From Methylococcaceae bacterium (GTDB lineage: Bacteria; Pseudomonadota; Gammaproteobacteria; Methylococcales; Methylomonadaceae), in the NCBI GenBank assembly GCA_005779525.1, contig SXIZ01000030.1, forward strand, positions 1-6,452: a stretch of 6,452 bases of DNA, read 5' to 3'. Numbering within the stretch: the stretch's first letter is position 1; every line of letters begins with the position of its first letter. The notes beneath the pieces were generated by a model. That model ran no database searches and had not been told where the DNA came from. It saw only the letters and a list, made by a program, of their open reading frames with translations. The position numbers and the translations under genes are program-made. This document shows positions 1 to 5,570 of the stretch, piece by piece.

Positions 1-75
1 GACGCCCCTTTTGCCACCCCCCGATAACTACGAGGAGCGCAAGACATTAGCGGTAACTGGGCCGCCTTTTCTTTG

Positions 76-157
76 AATACTTTCTTTTGGCGGAGCAAAA
101 GAAAGTATTTCGCCTTCGGGTGCGAGAACCCGATTAAAACAACGTCGCGATAGCGAC
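76..157. repeat. Tandem stem-loop cassette (three hairpins)
   Basis: Three inverted repeats follow one another. The first has perfect 14-bp arms, AATACTTTCTTTTG at 76-89 and its complement at 96-109, with the 6-nt loop GCGGAG. The second is CGGGT/ACCCG at 117-121 and 128-132. The third is GTCGC/GCGAC at 144-148 and 153-157 with the loop GATA. From memory, this arrangement (a CTTTCTTTTG hairpin followed by an arm ending in ACCCG) resembles a repeat often found between genes in gammaproteobacteria and often mis-translated as a short hypothetical protein. Read on the plus strand it gives a frame of about 26 codons with no ATG, GTG or TTG start after in-frame stops, so I do not call a gene. It may end transcription or form an RNA structure; neither is shown. 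Confidence 0.7.
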
Positions 158-171
158 ACCTAACCGAAAAA

Positions 172-278
172 AGACCTCTGCATAACTGACAAATTGTCAT
201 TTTTCGTAAAGTTTATACTTTGATTTATAAGCATAATTTTTATTTTATTTTTTAGAAATGGCAGTTGTGCAGAGGTCT
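172..278. mobile_element. MITE-like element, 107 bp, 17-bp terminal inverted repeats
   Basis: The ends are AGACCTCTGCATAACTG (172-188) and CAGTTGTGCAGAGGTCT (262-278), which are reverse complements with a single mismatch over 17 bp. The interior (189-261) is very AT-rich and holds no open frame, so the element cannot encode a transposase. A small palindrome, TGACAAATTGTCA (187-199), overlaps the inner edge of the left end. The termini look like insertion-sequence ends, but I cannot assign a family by eye. No clear target-site duplication is visible: the flanks read gaaaaa on the left and cacaaa on the right. A non-autonomous element or a solo internal-deletion derivative of an IS is the best reading. 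A large RNA hairpin unrelated to transposition is the alternative. Confidence 0.6.
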
Positions 279-304
279 CACAAATAAAGTTTGACTAAGT
301 TATA

Positions 305-377
305 AGTTAAGCCAAGTAGCTTGAAGTCCAACATTCGCAACTCTAAATTTTTTGCGGCCCGTAGGTTATTCCAAGCT
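305..377 (+). repeat. Decayed copy A of the dispersed GTAGGTTG-type repeat
   Basis: This stretch aligns with the repeat at 5497-5570. The segment TGAAGTCCAACATTCG here matches TGAAATCTAACATTCG there at 14 of 16 positions. The shared order continues with CCCGTAGGTTA against CCCGTTGGTTA, then CCAAGCT against CCAACCT. The inverted-repeat arms seen in the 5497 copy are no longer complementary here, so this looks like an old, degraded copy. It lies directly beyond the MITE-like element. No coding capacity is apparent. Confidence 0.5.
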
Positions 378-515
378 GTCCAGAAATACGACACTCTCAA
401 TTACGTAAAAATTTGCAAACCGAGTATGCATAGCTTTAGCTCAACACCCACATTTTTCGAAGCGGTCAATAAGTAGTGAATTTAATGTCTACTGTATCGT
501 TAATCTCAAATGCAG

Positions 516-537
516 TTAGTGTGTTAGCGCACACTAA
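516..537. repeat. 8-bp inverted repeat, hairpin
   Basis: TTAGTGTG (516-523) and CACACTAA (530-537) are perfect reverse complements around the 6-nt loop TTAGCG. No T-run follows on either strand, so it is not a classical intrinsic terminator. It may be an operator, a decayed mobile-element end or a chance structure. Confidence 0.45.
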
Positions 538-805
538 TCGAAATACAACGGCTTAATTTTGCACACTGTAATAGAGTTAAATGAGGCGAGCATAAATCAA
601 TCTTATGCTAACTATCGAACAGAGCTTTTAATTCCTTTGCGTTACCCTAATAAAGGCGTCAATAAGCGCAAAACTTCGAACTTCAGGGTTTTAAATTAGA
701 GCTTAAACCGAATAATCAGCAAGGTATGAGACAAGGAAGTGGATTCTTCGGTAGACGCTGTTTTCTATTTCATCCCTAGAATAGCCCCAAACCCTTAACC
801 GCGTG

Positions 806-3034
806 TTAATGCCAGATTTTGCCCTGCTGTAATAAGCTTTCAAAATCCTCAGCCGATAGTGGCCTAGCAAACAAATAGCCTTGACCATAATCGCAGCCCA
901 CACTTTTTAATAATTCAAACTGCTCGCGGGTTTCGATACCTTCAGCAATTACTTTCATCCCCAGAATATGCGCCATCAAAATCATGGTTTCACATAAGGC
1001 CATATCTGTGGGATTACTACTGATATGACTGACAAAATCCTGATCAATTTTCAAAAAATCGATATGATATTTTTTAAGATAAGCCAACGACGAATAGCCC
1101 GTTCCAAAATCATCCAGAGATGTTTGCATGCCCGCATTCTTAAAGGCTAATAATTTTTCAGTCACAATCGCCGAAGCATCTAGTAATAAACCTTCGGTAA
1201 TTTCTACTGCAATACAGCCACCGGGCAAACCTAAGCGTTGTAAATGTTCGAACCAGCCCAACAGACGGTCATTATTATTATGAAACTGTGCGGGAGATTT
1301 ATTAATACTGATCTGAAACATAGGATGAAAGTCAACCCGCCACTTGGCGACCTGATTCACCACTTCATGAAACACCCATTCGCCAAGTTCGGTAATGATC
1401 CCGGTATCTTCGGCCACCGGGATAAATTCCGCAGGACTGACCAAGCCACGCGTGGGATGTTGCCAACGAATTAAGGCTTCAGCTTTTTGGATTGTCCCCG
1501 TGCCTAATTCCACAATCGGTTGATACGCCACCCAGATTTGCTGATCGAGCAACGCGCGCCGTAAGTCATTGGTCATCCGCAAGCGTTGTTCGGCTTCCGC
1601 TTGCATCGCAGGTGTGAAATAGCATATACGACTGCGTCCAAGATTTTTTGACGCATACATCGCCTGATCAGCCTTTTTAAGTAACTCTTCCAGACTGTTA
1701 GCATCATCTGGATAGAACGCGATCCCAATACTAATCGACACATAACAACGCTCATTTTTAAGTTGAAACGGTGCTAACATGCTTTGTAAAATGGCTTGTG
1801 CCACCCGTTCTACGCTACTGAGTTCGCCAAGTTCAGTCATAATCACGGTAAATTCATCGCCGCCAGGCCGTGCTAAGGTATCGGTTTCTCGCACACAGTT
1901 TTTTAAGCGCTGTGCGGTTTCCTTCAGCAAGGTATCCCCCATATCATGCCCAAGAGTATCGTTAACATCCTTGAAATGATCTAAATCCAGAAACATTAGC
2001 GCCAGCTTGGCATGCGTGCGTCGAGATTTATTGATCGCTTGTTGCAAACGATCAATAAATAAGCGCCGATTAGGTAAACCTGTCAGCGGATCAATATTGG
2101 CTTGTTTACGCACCAATTCCTCATTACGCTTAGTTTCGGTAATATCGGAATACATCGCAATCCGGCGCAATACCTCACCTTTAGCGTTGTATAGCGTATT
2201 AATATGTAACCTTGCCAAATATAGCCCACCGGATTTACGCCGATTCCAGAGCTCCCCTTGCCATTGACCCGTACGATTCAAACTCTGCCACAACTGCTGA
2301 TAATAGTGTTTATCTTGCCGTGAAGACTTCAAGAGATTAGTCGATTGACCGACACTTTCAGCGACGCTGTACCCCGTTAACTTGGTAAATGCAGCATTGA
2401 TACTGATAATCTGGTTTTGACTATCCGAGACCATGATTGCTTCTTCCAATGCCATATAGACTGTGGCTGCCAATTGCAGGTTTTCTTCGTTGGCTTTGCG
2501 CTCGCTAATATCTAAAGCCGCGACTAAACAGGTATCTCGCGCAACATCCACCGTCGCACTCAGGGTTACCCAAAGGACGTGATTAGCATGTTGCAGTCTG
2601 AGCTCACAGGTTTGCGCAATTTCACTGGCAAAAATCTGTTGTAAAAAAACGAGATAATTAGATTGGAATTCTGGAATCACGTGCTGTAAAAATAGCGTAC
2701 CGCTGATTGAGTTGCGCGCACTACCGAGCAATTTTTCGCCTTGAAAATTTGTTTGCCGAATCATGCCATCGCGGCCAATCGTAAAATACGCCATCGGACC
2801 AAAATCGAACAATTCTGCATAATAGGCTTTGGCGGTATCTGCTTCAATTCGCGCTTCTTGCAGCGACACATTCTGCATCTCTAATTCAATCTGATGCACT
2901 TGTAATTCATGCACCAATCTTTGTTGGTCGGAAGCGATGACGGCTTTATTAACTTGCGTTTGAACCGAGAGTTCATGCTCTGCTAATTCACGCAAGGAAC
3001 TTTGTTGATGCAATGGATTAGCTTTTTTTTTCAT
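806..3034 (-). CDS. PAS-PAS-GGDEF-EAL bifunctional c-di-GMP enzyme
   Basis: This 742-residue protein should make and degrade cyclic di-GMP in response to a signal sensed by PAS domains. I see no signal peptide or membrane segment, so it is probably cytoplasmic. Residues 1-70 form a helical, Gln/Glu-rich N-terminus with HELQVHQIELEMQN at 42-55. PAS domain 1 spans about 71-180 and PAS domain 2 about 187-305. The GGDEF domain (about 312-470) has DPLTGLPNR (315-323), FLDLDHFKDVND (348-359), GGDEF at 391-395 and the inhibitory RxxD site (RETD, 382-385) five residues before it. The EAL domain (about 485-735) has EALIRW from 519, N578, EITE 611-614, DDFGTGYSSL 641-650, K662 and AEGIET 697-702, so both catalytic sites look intact. 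The ATG at 3034 follows TATGGAAATCC, a modest ribosome binding site. The start is followed by nine A residues (codons 2-4, all Lys). The ligand is unknown. Which activity dominates cannot be told from sequence. Confidence 0.95.
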   Translation of the reverse strand: MKKKANPLHQQSSLRELAEHELSVQTQVNKAVIASDQQRLVHELQVHQIELEMQNVSLQEARIEADTAKAYYAELFDFGPMAYFTIGRDGMIRQTNFQGEKLLGSARNSISGTLFLQHVIPEFQSNYLVFLQQIFASEIAQTCELRLQHANHVLWVTLSATVDVARDTCLVAALDISERKANEENLQLAATVYMALEEAIMVSDSQNQIISINAAFTKLTGYSVAESVGQSTNLLKSSRQDKHYYQQLWQSLNRTGQWQGELWNRRKSGGLYLARLHINTLYNAKGEVLRRIAMYSDITETKRNEELVRKQANIDPLTGLPNRRLFIDRLQQAINKSRRTHAKLALMFLDLDHFKDVNDTLGHDMGDTLLKETAQRLKNCVRETDTLARPGGDEFTVIMTELGELSSVERVAQAILQSMLAPFQLKNERCYVSISIGIAFYPDDANSLEELLKKADQAMYASKNLGRSRICYFTPAMQAEAEQRLRMTNDLRRALLDQQIWVAYQPIVELGTGTIQKAEALIRWQHPTRGLVSPAEFIPVAEDTGIITELGEWVFHEVVNQVAKWRVDFHPMFQISINKSPAQFHNNNDRLLGWFEHLQRLGLPGGCIAVEITEGLLLDASAIVTEKLLAFKNAGMQTSLDDFGTGYSSLAYLKKYHIDFLKIDQDFVSHISSNPTDMALCETMILMAHILGMKVIAEGIETREQFELLKSVGCDYGQGYLFARPLSAEDFESLLQQGKIWH

Positions 3035-3327
3035 TGGATTTCCATAGCAGGGCTTCCGAATTTTACCTAAGCTTTATCTAGCGAGGGAGAAGAGCGACAA
3101 AAACAACTAACATGACTAATACGTTAACCTGTGGTTAGGTTACGTGTTACAGCATCAAGCACAACATACAAAGTCCCGAATTGTTCGGCTGTCCGTTGCT
3201 GAATCCAAGCTAAACATTGACTTGTGCGACACCCGCTAATTGATGCTTGAATTTTCCGCATAATTTTTAGCTTTTCAAAAAATAACTGTTAAGTAAGGGA
3301 ACGTGGAGTTTGAGTCAGAACGATGGA
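3035..3327. other. Intergenic region upstream of the GGDEF/EAL gene
   Basis: This 293-bp gap must carry the promoter of the GGDEF/EAL gene, since the nearest upstream gene ends 293 bp away. No strong sigma-70 pair stands out: TTTTTG-17-TAGATA on the minus strand, ending about 50 bp before the ATG, is the best and it is weak. The region also holds an imperfect inverted repeat, ACGTTAACCT/AGGTTACGT (3121-3130 and 3137-3145, one bulged T), and repeat copy B. I see no T-rich terminator for the small membrane gene that ends at 3328. Confidence 0.5.
3133..3213 (+). repeat. Partly decayed copy B of the dispersed GTAGGTTG-type repeat
   Basis: A 37-bp block (3162-3198) aligns without gaps to 5519-5555 with 29 identical positions by eye. 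It includes CCCGAATTGTT followed by GGCTG and CCGTTG. It starts with GGTTAGGTT, matching GGTAGGTT of the 5497 copy, although the spacing between the two blocks is about 6 nt longer. The end, CCAAGCTA, matches CCAACCTAC less well. The hairpin is weakened, though TTCGGC/GCTGAA can still pair with one G-U. The copy lies in the probable promoter region of the GGDEF/EAL gene, so it could influence that gene's transcription or merely sit there. Confidence 0.55.
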
Positions 3328-3477
3328 TTACAAGACGCGACGACCTTGTATTATGCGGATGACGATAACAATGAGCGCAATGACTAAGAGAATATGAATA
3401 AAGCCACCGAGCGTGTATGAAGATACTAAGCCGAGTATCCAAAGTATGACTAATATGACTGCTAAACTTTCCAACAT
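3328..3477 (-). CDS. 49-residue lmo0937/DUF5670-type membrane protein
   Basis: The protein begins MLESLAVILVILWILGLV and has two hydrophobic helices, about residues 5-18 and 26-40. They are separated by SSYTLGGFIH (19-28), and the protein ends in the basic tail QGRRVL. This layout (a W-x-L-G-L first helix, then S-x-Y-T-x-G-G-x-I-H, then a second Ile/Val/Leu-rich helix and an RR tail) is that of the lmo0937-family small membrane proteins (DUF5670), whose biochemical role is unknown. The ATG at 3477 is preceded by TGAGGAATGTAAGC, a good ribosome binding site. A longer 81-codon frame (3520-3275) overlaps it in another register but lacks family-like sequence and a comparable binding site. It follows the CsbD gene on the same strand, 175 bp downstream. 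Genes of both families are often linked to stress responses, so a shared stress role is plausible but inferred. An inner-membrane location is likely. Confidence 0.85.
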   Translation of the reverse strand: MLESLAVILVILWILGLVSSYTLGGFIHILLVIALIVIVIRIIQGRRVL

Positions 3478-3509
3478 GCTTACATTCCTCAAAAGGGCAT
3501 GACGCCAAT

Positions 3510-3538
3510 AAATTAAGCAACTTACGTTACTTTGTTAA
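3510..3538 (-). promoter_or_regulatory. Possible sigma-70 promoter for the small membrane gene
   Basis: On the minus strand TTAACA (plus 3533-3538) is a 5-of-6 match to the -35 consensus. It is followed after 15 nt by CTTAAT, a 4-of-6 -10 match, or after 17 nt by TAATTT, which matches at only 3 of 6. The element lies about 35 bp before the ATG at 3477 and after the hairpins downstream of csbD. This would let the small gene be transcribed independently. The spacing and match quality are only fair. Confidence 0.25.
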
Positions 3539-3564
3539 CTGCATGAATCTTAAGACTTACCGAT

Positions 3565-3593
3565 TAGGCGGAGCAAATAACTTGTTCCGCCTA
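3565..3593 (-). terminator. Stem-loop between csbD-like and small membrane gene (distal)
   Basis: TAGGCGGA (3565-3572) pairs with TCCGCCTA (3586-3593). The stem continues inward through one G-U and CAA/TTG to the 5-nt loop ATAAC, giving about 12 pairs. It is G+C-rich like an intrinsic terminator, but the sequence after it on the minus strand (ATCGGTAAG) has no T tract. It may block read-through, protect an RNA 3' end, or be a short repeat. Confidence 0.35.
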
Positions 3594-3605
3594 GGTTCAA
3601 ACTTC

Positions 3606-3632
3606 CACAACGCGCATATTGCCTGCGTTGTG
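3606..3632 (-). terminator. Stem-loop just downstream of the csbD-like gene (proximal)
   Basis: CACAACGC (3606-3613) and GCGTTGTG (3625-3632) are perfect 8-bp complements around an 11-nt loop. The stem begins about 20 nt after the stop codon of the CsbD gene on the minus strand, a usual place for a terminator or mRNA-stabilising hairpin. The following minus-strand bases (GAAGTTTGAA) are only mildly T-rich, so Rho-independent termination is uncertain. Confidence 0.35.
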
Positions 3633-3652
3633 CCAATCTTTAGATTTCAATT

Positions 3653-3829
3653 TCAATCATCTTGCTCAATATCCGCTTTGATATTGCCTAAGCCAGCAAC
3701 GACTTTGCCCACATTTTTTTGGACTTTACCTTCTTTTTCCAAGTCGTCATCATGCAAAATTTTGCCGGTAGTTTCTTTAACTTTACCTTTGGCTTCTTCG
3801 AAGCGACCTTTGACTTGTGTTTTGTTCAT
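3653..3829 (-). CDS. CsbD family stress-response protein (58 aa)
   Basis: The 58-residue product starts MNKTQVKGRFEEAKGKVKET and continues with TGKILHDDDLEKEGKVQKNVGKV (residues 21-43, given as two overlapping stretches of the family pattern). This is the KG-R-x-EAKGKVKE-x-TGK ... LE-x-EGK-x-QK pattern of CsbD/YjbJ-like proteins, which are small, highly charged and induced by general stress in several bacteria. Their molecular function is not established. The length is typical of the family. There is no signal peptide or membrane segment, so it is probably cytoplasmic. The ATG at 3829 follows TTAGGAATTAAC, giving an AGGA ribosome binding site six bases upstream. It lies 164 bp after the OmpA-type lipoprotein gene, enough for its own promoter (TTAAAC-16-TATGTT on the minus strand is a weak candidate). 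Two stem-loops follow it. Confidence 0.92.
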   Translation of the reverse strand: MNKTQVKGRFEEAKGKVKETTGKILHDDDLEKEGKVQKNVGKVVAGLGNIKADIEQDD

Positions 3830-3993
3830 GTTAATTCCTAATTAGGTTTTGAAATGGAACATAGACAGACATGCACACTGTTTAACACTTTCTGGAGGGA
3901 AAAATCTGCGTCTTACAATCTACATGCCCGAGTTAGGAGAATACGCCAAAGACCTCATAACATCAGTGCGTTAGCGTACGCTGTGCAAAATTT

Positions 3994-4881
3994 TCAGCGT
4001 TGTACGATATTGCCGTTACCATCGGAAAGAATGATTTCTACCCGACGATTTAACTGGCGTCCGGTTTTAGAGGTATTCGACGCCACCGGATATTCTTCGC
4101 CATAGCCACGCATGCTGATCCGGTCGCCACTGATAGCCATATCGATTAACGCCACTCTGACTGAATTTGCGCGGCGCTCGGATAAATCCTGGTTATAGTC
4201 ATTACTCGCGCGACTGTCGGTGTGACCTTCGACCGCCACCTTATACTGCGGATATTGCGCTAAGAATGCCGACAAGCGTTCGACTTTCCTGAGACCGCCC
4301 GGTTTTAATTGCGCTTTATTGGTATTAAATAACACATCCGCCAAAGTAATCACTAAACCGCGCTCGGTTTTTTTGGCATTCAGCTCTTTAATTAACAATT
4401 CTTGCTGGGCAATTAACTCCTTATCATGCTCAGCATTCACCCCCGCCACGACCAGTTCGGTAGCTTGCTGGTCTGCTTTTTCGTGCGCGAGAATCACTTT
4501 TTTATTTGCAGCATCTGCTTCGGCAGTTCTAGCATCTAAACGCACTGCATCACGTTGCGCACCTGCCATACTGACCGCGGTTTCAGCCGTTTTACGGCTA
4601 GCAGTTTGTTCGGCAATACCGACTTGTTGCTGTGCTAAATACGCTAAATGATTGACATCCGCTTCGCTGCCATCATCATTTAGCACTTTGTCTGCTTTTG
4701 CTAACGAGTCGCCTGCCTCTTTTAACTCCAGTTCGGCCTGATTGCCAACAGCAGGATTAGAGCGCGCACTGTTATAACTGCTATGAGCCGCCGCCAACGA
4801 AGCATTTTGTGGCGGCGAACTACAGCCGGACAACATCGCCAGCATTAGCAGCGCTAAAGAATTAAATCGATTAATATGCAT
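3994..4881 (-). CDS. OmpA-family lipoprotein with DUF4398-like N-terminal region
   Basis: The 295-residue protein is predicted to be an outer-membrane lipoprotein that anchors the envelope to peptidoglycan. The start MHINRFNSLALLMLAMLSGC gives a lipobox L-S-G-C with the acylated Cys at 20, and Ser at +2 favours outer-membrane sorting. Residues of about 25-170 are Ala/Glu/Lys-rich, probably helical or coiled-coil, and resemble DUF4398. From about 172 an OmpA-like C-terminal domain follows, with DVLFNTNKAQL, VEGHTDSRASNDYNQDLSER (218-237; the peptidoglycan-binding Asp is 222), RISMRGYGEEYPVASN and GRQLNRRVEI. I chose the ATG at 4881 because GGAG lies six bases upstream of it. An ATG four codons earlier (4893) has no binding site and would overlap that GGAG. 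It starts 17 nt after the DUF4398 gene, so they form an operon. A 6-bp hairpin (ACGCTG/CAGCGT, 3978-4000) overlaps the stop codon but lacks a T tract. Relatives are annotated YiaD-like or OmpA/MotB-like. Confidence 0.9.
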   Translation of the reverse strand: MHINRFNSLALLMLAMLSGCSSPPQNASLAAAHSSYNSARSNPAVGNQAELELKEAGDSLAKADKVLNDDGSEADVNHLAYLAQQQVGIAEQTASRKTAETAVSMAGAQRDAVRLDARTAEADAANKKVILAHEKADQQATELVVAGVNAEHDKELIAQQELLIKELNAKKTERGLVITLADVLFNTNKAQLKPGGLRKVERLSAFLAQYPQYKVAVEGHTDSRASNDYNQDLSERRANSVRVALIDMAISGDRISMRGYGEEYPVASNTSKTGRQLNRRVEIILSDGNGNIVQR

Positions 4882-4898
4882 ATTGATCTCCATTAGAT

Positions 4899-5291
4899 TT
4901 AGGGGGCTTTACGGTTAAGTTCTTGACGTAAAGCGCGGTTACCCTCTTGTAAGGCACTCACCGCTTTTTGCGCTTTGGCAGCACGTGCCGTCGCGGCAGC
5001 TAATTTGGCGTCCACCATCGCTTGCTCAGCCAACTGACGCGCTTGCACGTATTCTTCAGTAAGCATTGCACGCTCAGCGCTATCCATTTTGTCCATGGCT
5101 GCACGAATCTGTACTGGCGCAAATTCATTGCCGCCCGCACTCATTGCACTATTGACCGCAGCTTTGGAAACCGCCATTTGTTCGGTAGGTGGCGCGACTC
5201 CCGCACATCCTGTGATTAAGCCTAAGATCGCGATACCGCTTGCGAGCTTGCGCAGATTGGAATGTGGGGTCATGTGACTATTGATTTTCAT
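4899..5291 (-). CDS. DUF4398 domain lipoprotein (130 aa)
   Basis: The 130-residue protein begins MKINSHMTPHSNLRKLASGI, followed by a hydrophobic stretch ending in the lipobox L-I-T-G-C, with the predicted lipidated Cys at 29 and Ala at +2. This suggests sorting to the outer membrane. The mature part is almost entirely helical and Ala/Glu/Gln-rich: PPTEQMAVSKAAVNSAMSAG, then a segment with EEYVQARQLAEQAMVDAKLA, ending in EGNRALRQELNRKAP. This matches the DUF4398 pattern, a small periplasmic helical domain without known activity. The ATG at 5291 follows CACAGGATAAAACA, an AGGA site at good spacing. A start 17 codons earlier (5342) adds a charged stretch before the signal peptide and has no better binding site. 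It is followed after 17 nt by the OmpA-type lipoprotein, whose N-terminal half resembles it, so the two may assemble together or derive from duplication. Confidence 0.88.
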   Translation of the reverse strand: MKINSHMTPHSNLRKLASGIAILGLITGCAGVAPPTEQMAVSKAAVNSAMSAGGNEFAPVQIRAAMDKMDSAERAMLTEEYVQARQLAEQAMVDAKLAAATARAAKAQKAVSALQEGNRALRQELNRKAP

Positions 5292-5316
5292 TGTTTTATC
5301 CTGTGAATTAAGCAGC

Positions 5317-5330
5317 GGACGCATACGTCC
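5317..5330 (-). promoter_or_regulatory. Palindrome in the leader of the lipoprotein operon
   Basis: The 14-mer ggacgcatacgtcc is near-palindromic: GGACG and CGTCC pair around CATA. It lies about 25 bp upstream of the DUF4398 start codon, between a possible promoter and the ribosome binding site. It could be an operator for a dimeric repressor or an mRNA hairpin next to the binding site. No regulator family can be named from the sequence. Confidence 0.3.
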
Positions 5331-5496
5331 AGGGTGATACACAGCCTGTTAACGCATGCGGCTTGTTATCTTGCTATGCGGACACGTCTAAAAACGTAAC
5401 CCTAACTTCCAAGAACCCTCAGGAAGTATTAGACGCTTTGGACGACAGAATTTCGGTGCGCTTTCGTACATAAGAAGAACTGCTGATGGCGATTGG

Positions 5497-5570
5497 GTAG
5501 GTTGAGCGGCGTGAAATCTAACATTCGTAGCCCCGAATTGTTGGGCTGCCCGTTGGTTAGCCCAACCTAC
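5497..5570 (+). repeat. Best-preserved copy C of the dispersed GTAGGTTG-type repeat
   Basis: The element is bounded by GTAGGTTGAGC (5497-5507) and the inverted end GCCCAACCTAC (5560-5570), matching at 10 of 11 positions. Inside, GTTGGGCT (5540-5547) pairs perfectly with AGCCCAAC (5559-5566). Elements of the form GTAGGTTGGGC...GCCCAACCTAC are, to my knowledge, widespread between genes of gammaproteobacteria and cyanobacteria. Two more diverged relatives lie in this window (305-377 and 3133-3213). It sits downstream of the cyclase stop codon, where its hairpin could reduce read-through, though no T tract follows. Confidence 0.7.

Larger units (their letters stand above)
279..805. other. Intergenic region without a supported gene
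   Basis: This 527-bp stretch is downstream of the GGDEF/EAL gene. Apart from repeat copy A and the 8-bp hairpin at 516-537, I see no RNA gene, no start with a ribosome binding site, and no convincing terminator with a T tract for the upstream gene. The only frame over 60 codons runs on the minus strand from 903 to 703. It overlaps the end of the GGDEF/EAL gene in another frame and shows no ribosome binding site that I can defend. Confidence 0.6.

Noticed and set aside
57..137. Short plus-strand frame through the stem-loop cassette
   Set aside because: It has only about 26 codons, no usual start codon and stops directly upstream; the signal is better explained by the inverted repeats.
703..903. 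66-codon minus-strand frame overlapping the 3' end of the GGDEF/EAL gene
   Set aside because: It overlaps a well-supported gene in another register, has no convincing ribosome binding site, and its product resembles nothing I recognise.
3275..3520. 81-codon minus-strand frame over the small membrane gene
   Set aside because: It is a register shadow: the His/Ser-rich product is not family-like, while the 49-codon frame inside gives a recognisable membrane protein with a better binding site.
3543..3845. 100-codon plus-strand frame
   Set aside because: It is antisense to the CsbD-family gene; the protein is an artefact of that gene's codons read backwards.
3978..4000. ACGCTG/CAGCGT hairpin at the end of the OmpA-type gene as an intrinsic terminator
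   Set aside because: It has only 6 bp, an 11-nt loop, overlaps the stop codon and no T tract follows on the minus strand.
3854..4105. 83-codon plus-strand frame
   Set aside because: It runs into the OmpA-domain gene on the opposite strand and lacks any recognisable domain.
4319..4651. 110-codon plus-strand frame inside the OmpA-type gene
   Set aside because: It is antisense to an Ala/Lys-rich helical coding region, which tends to give long antisense frames of Ser/Ala/Cys.
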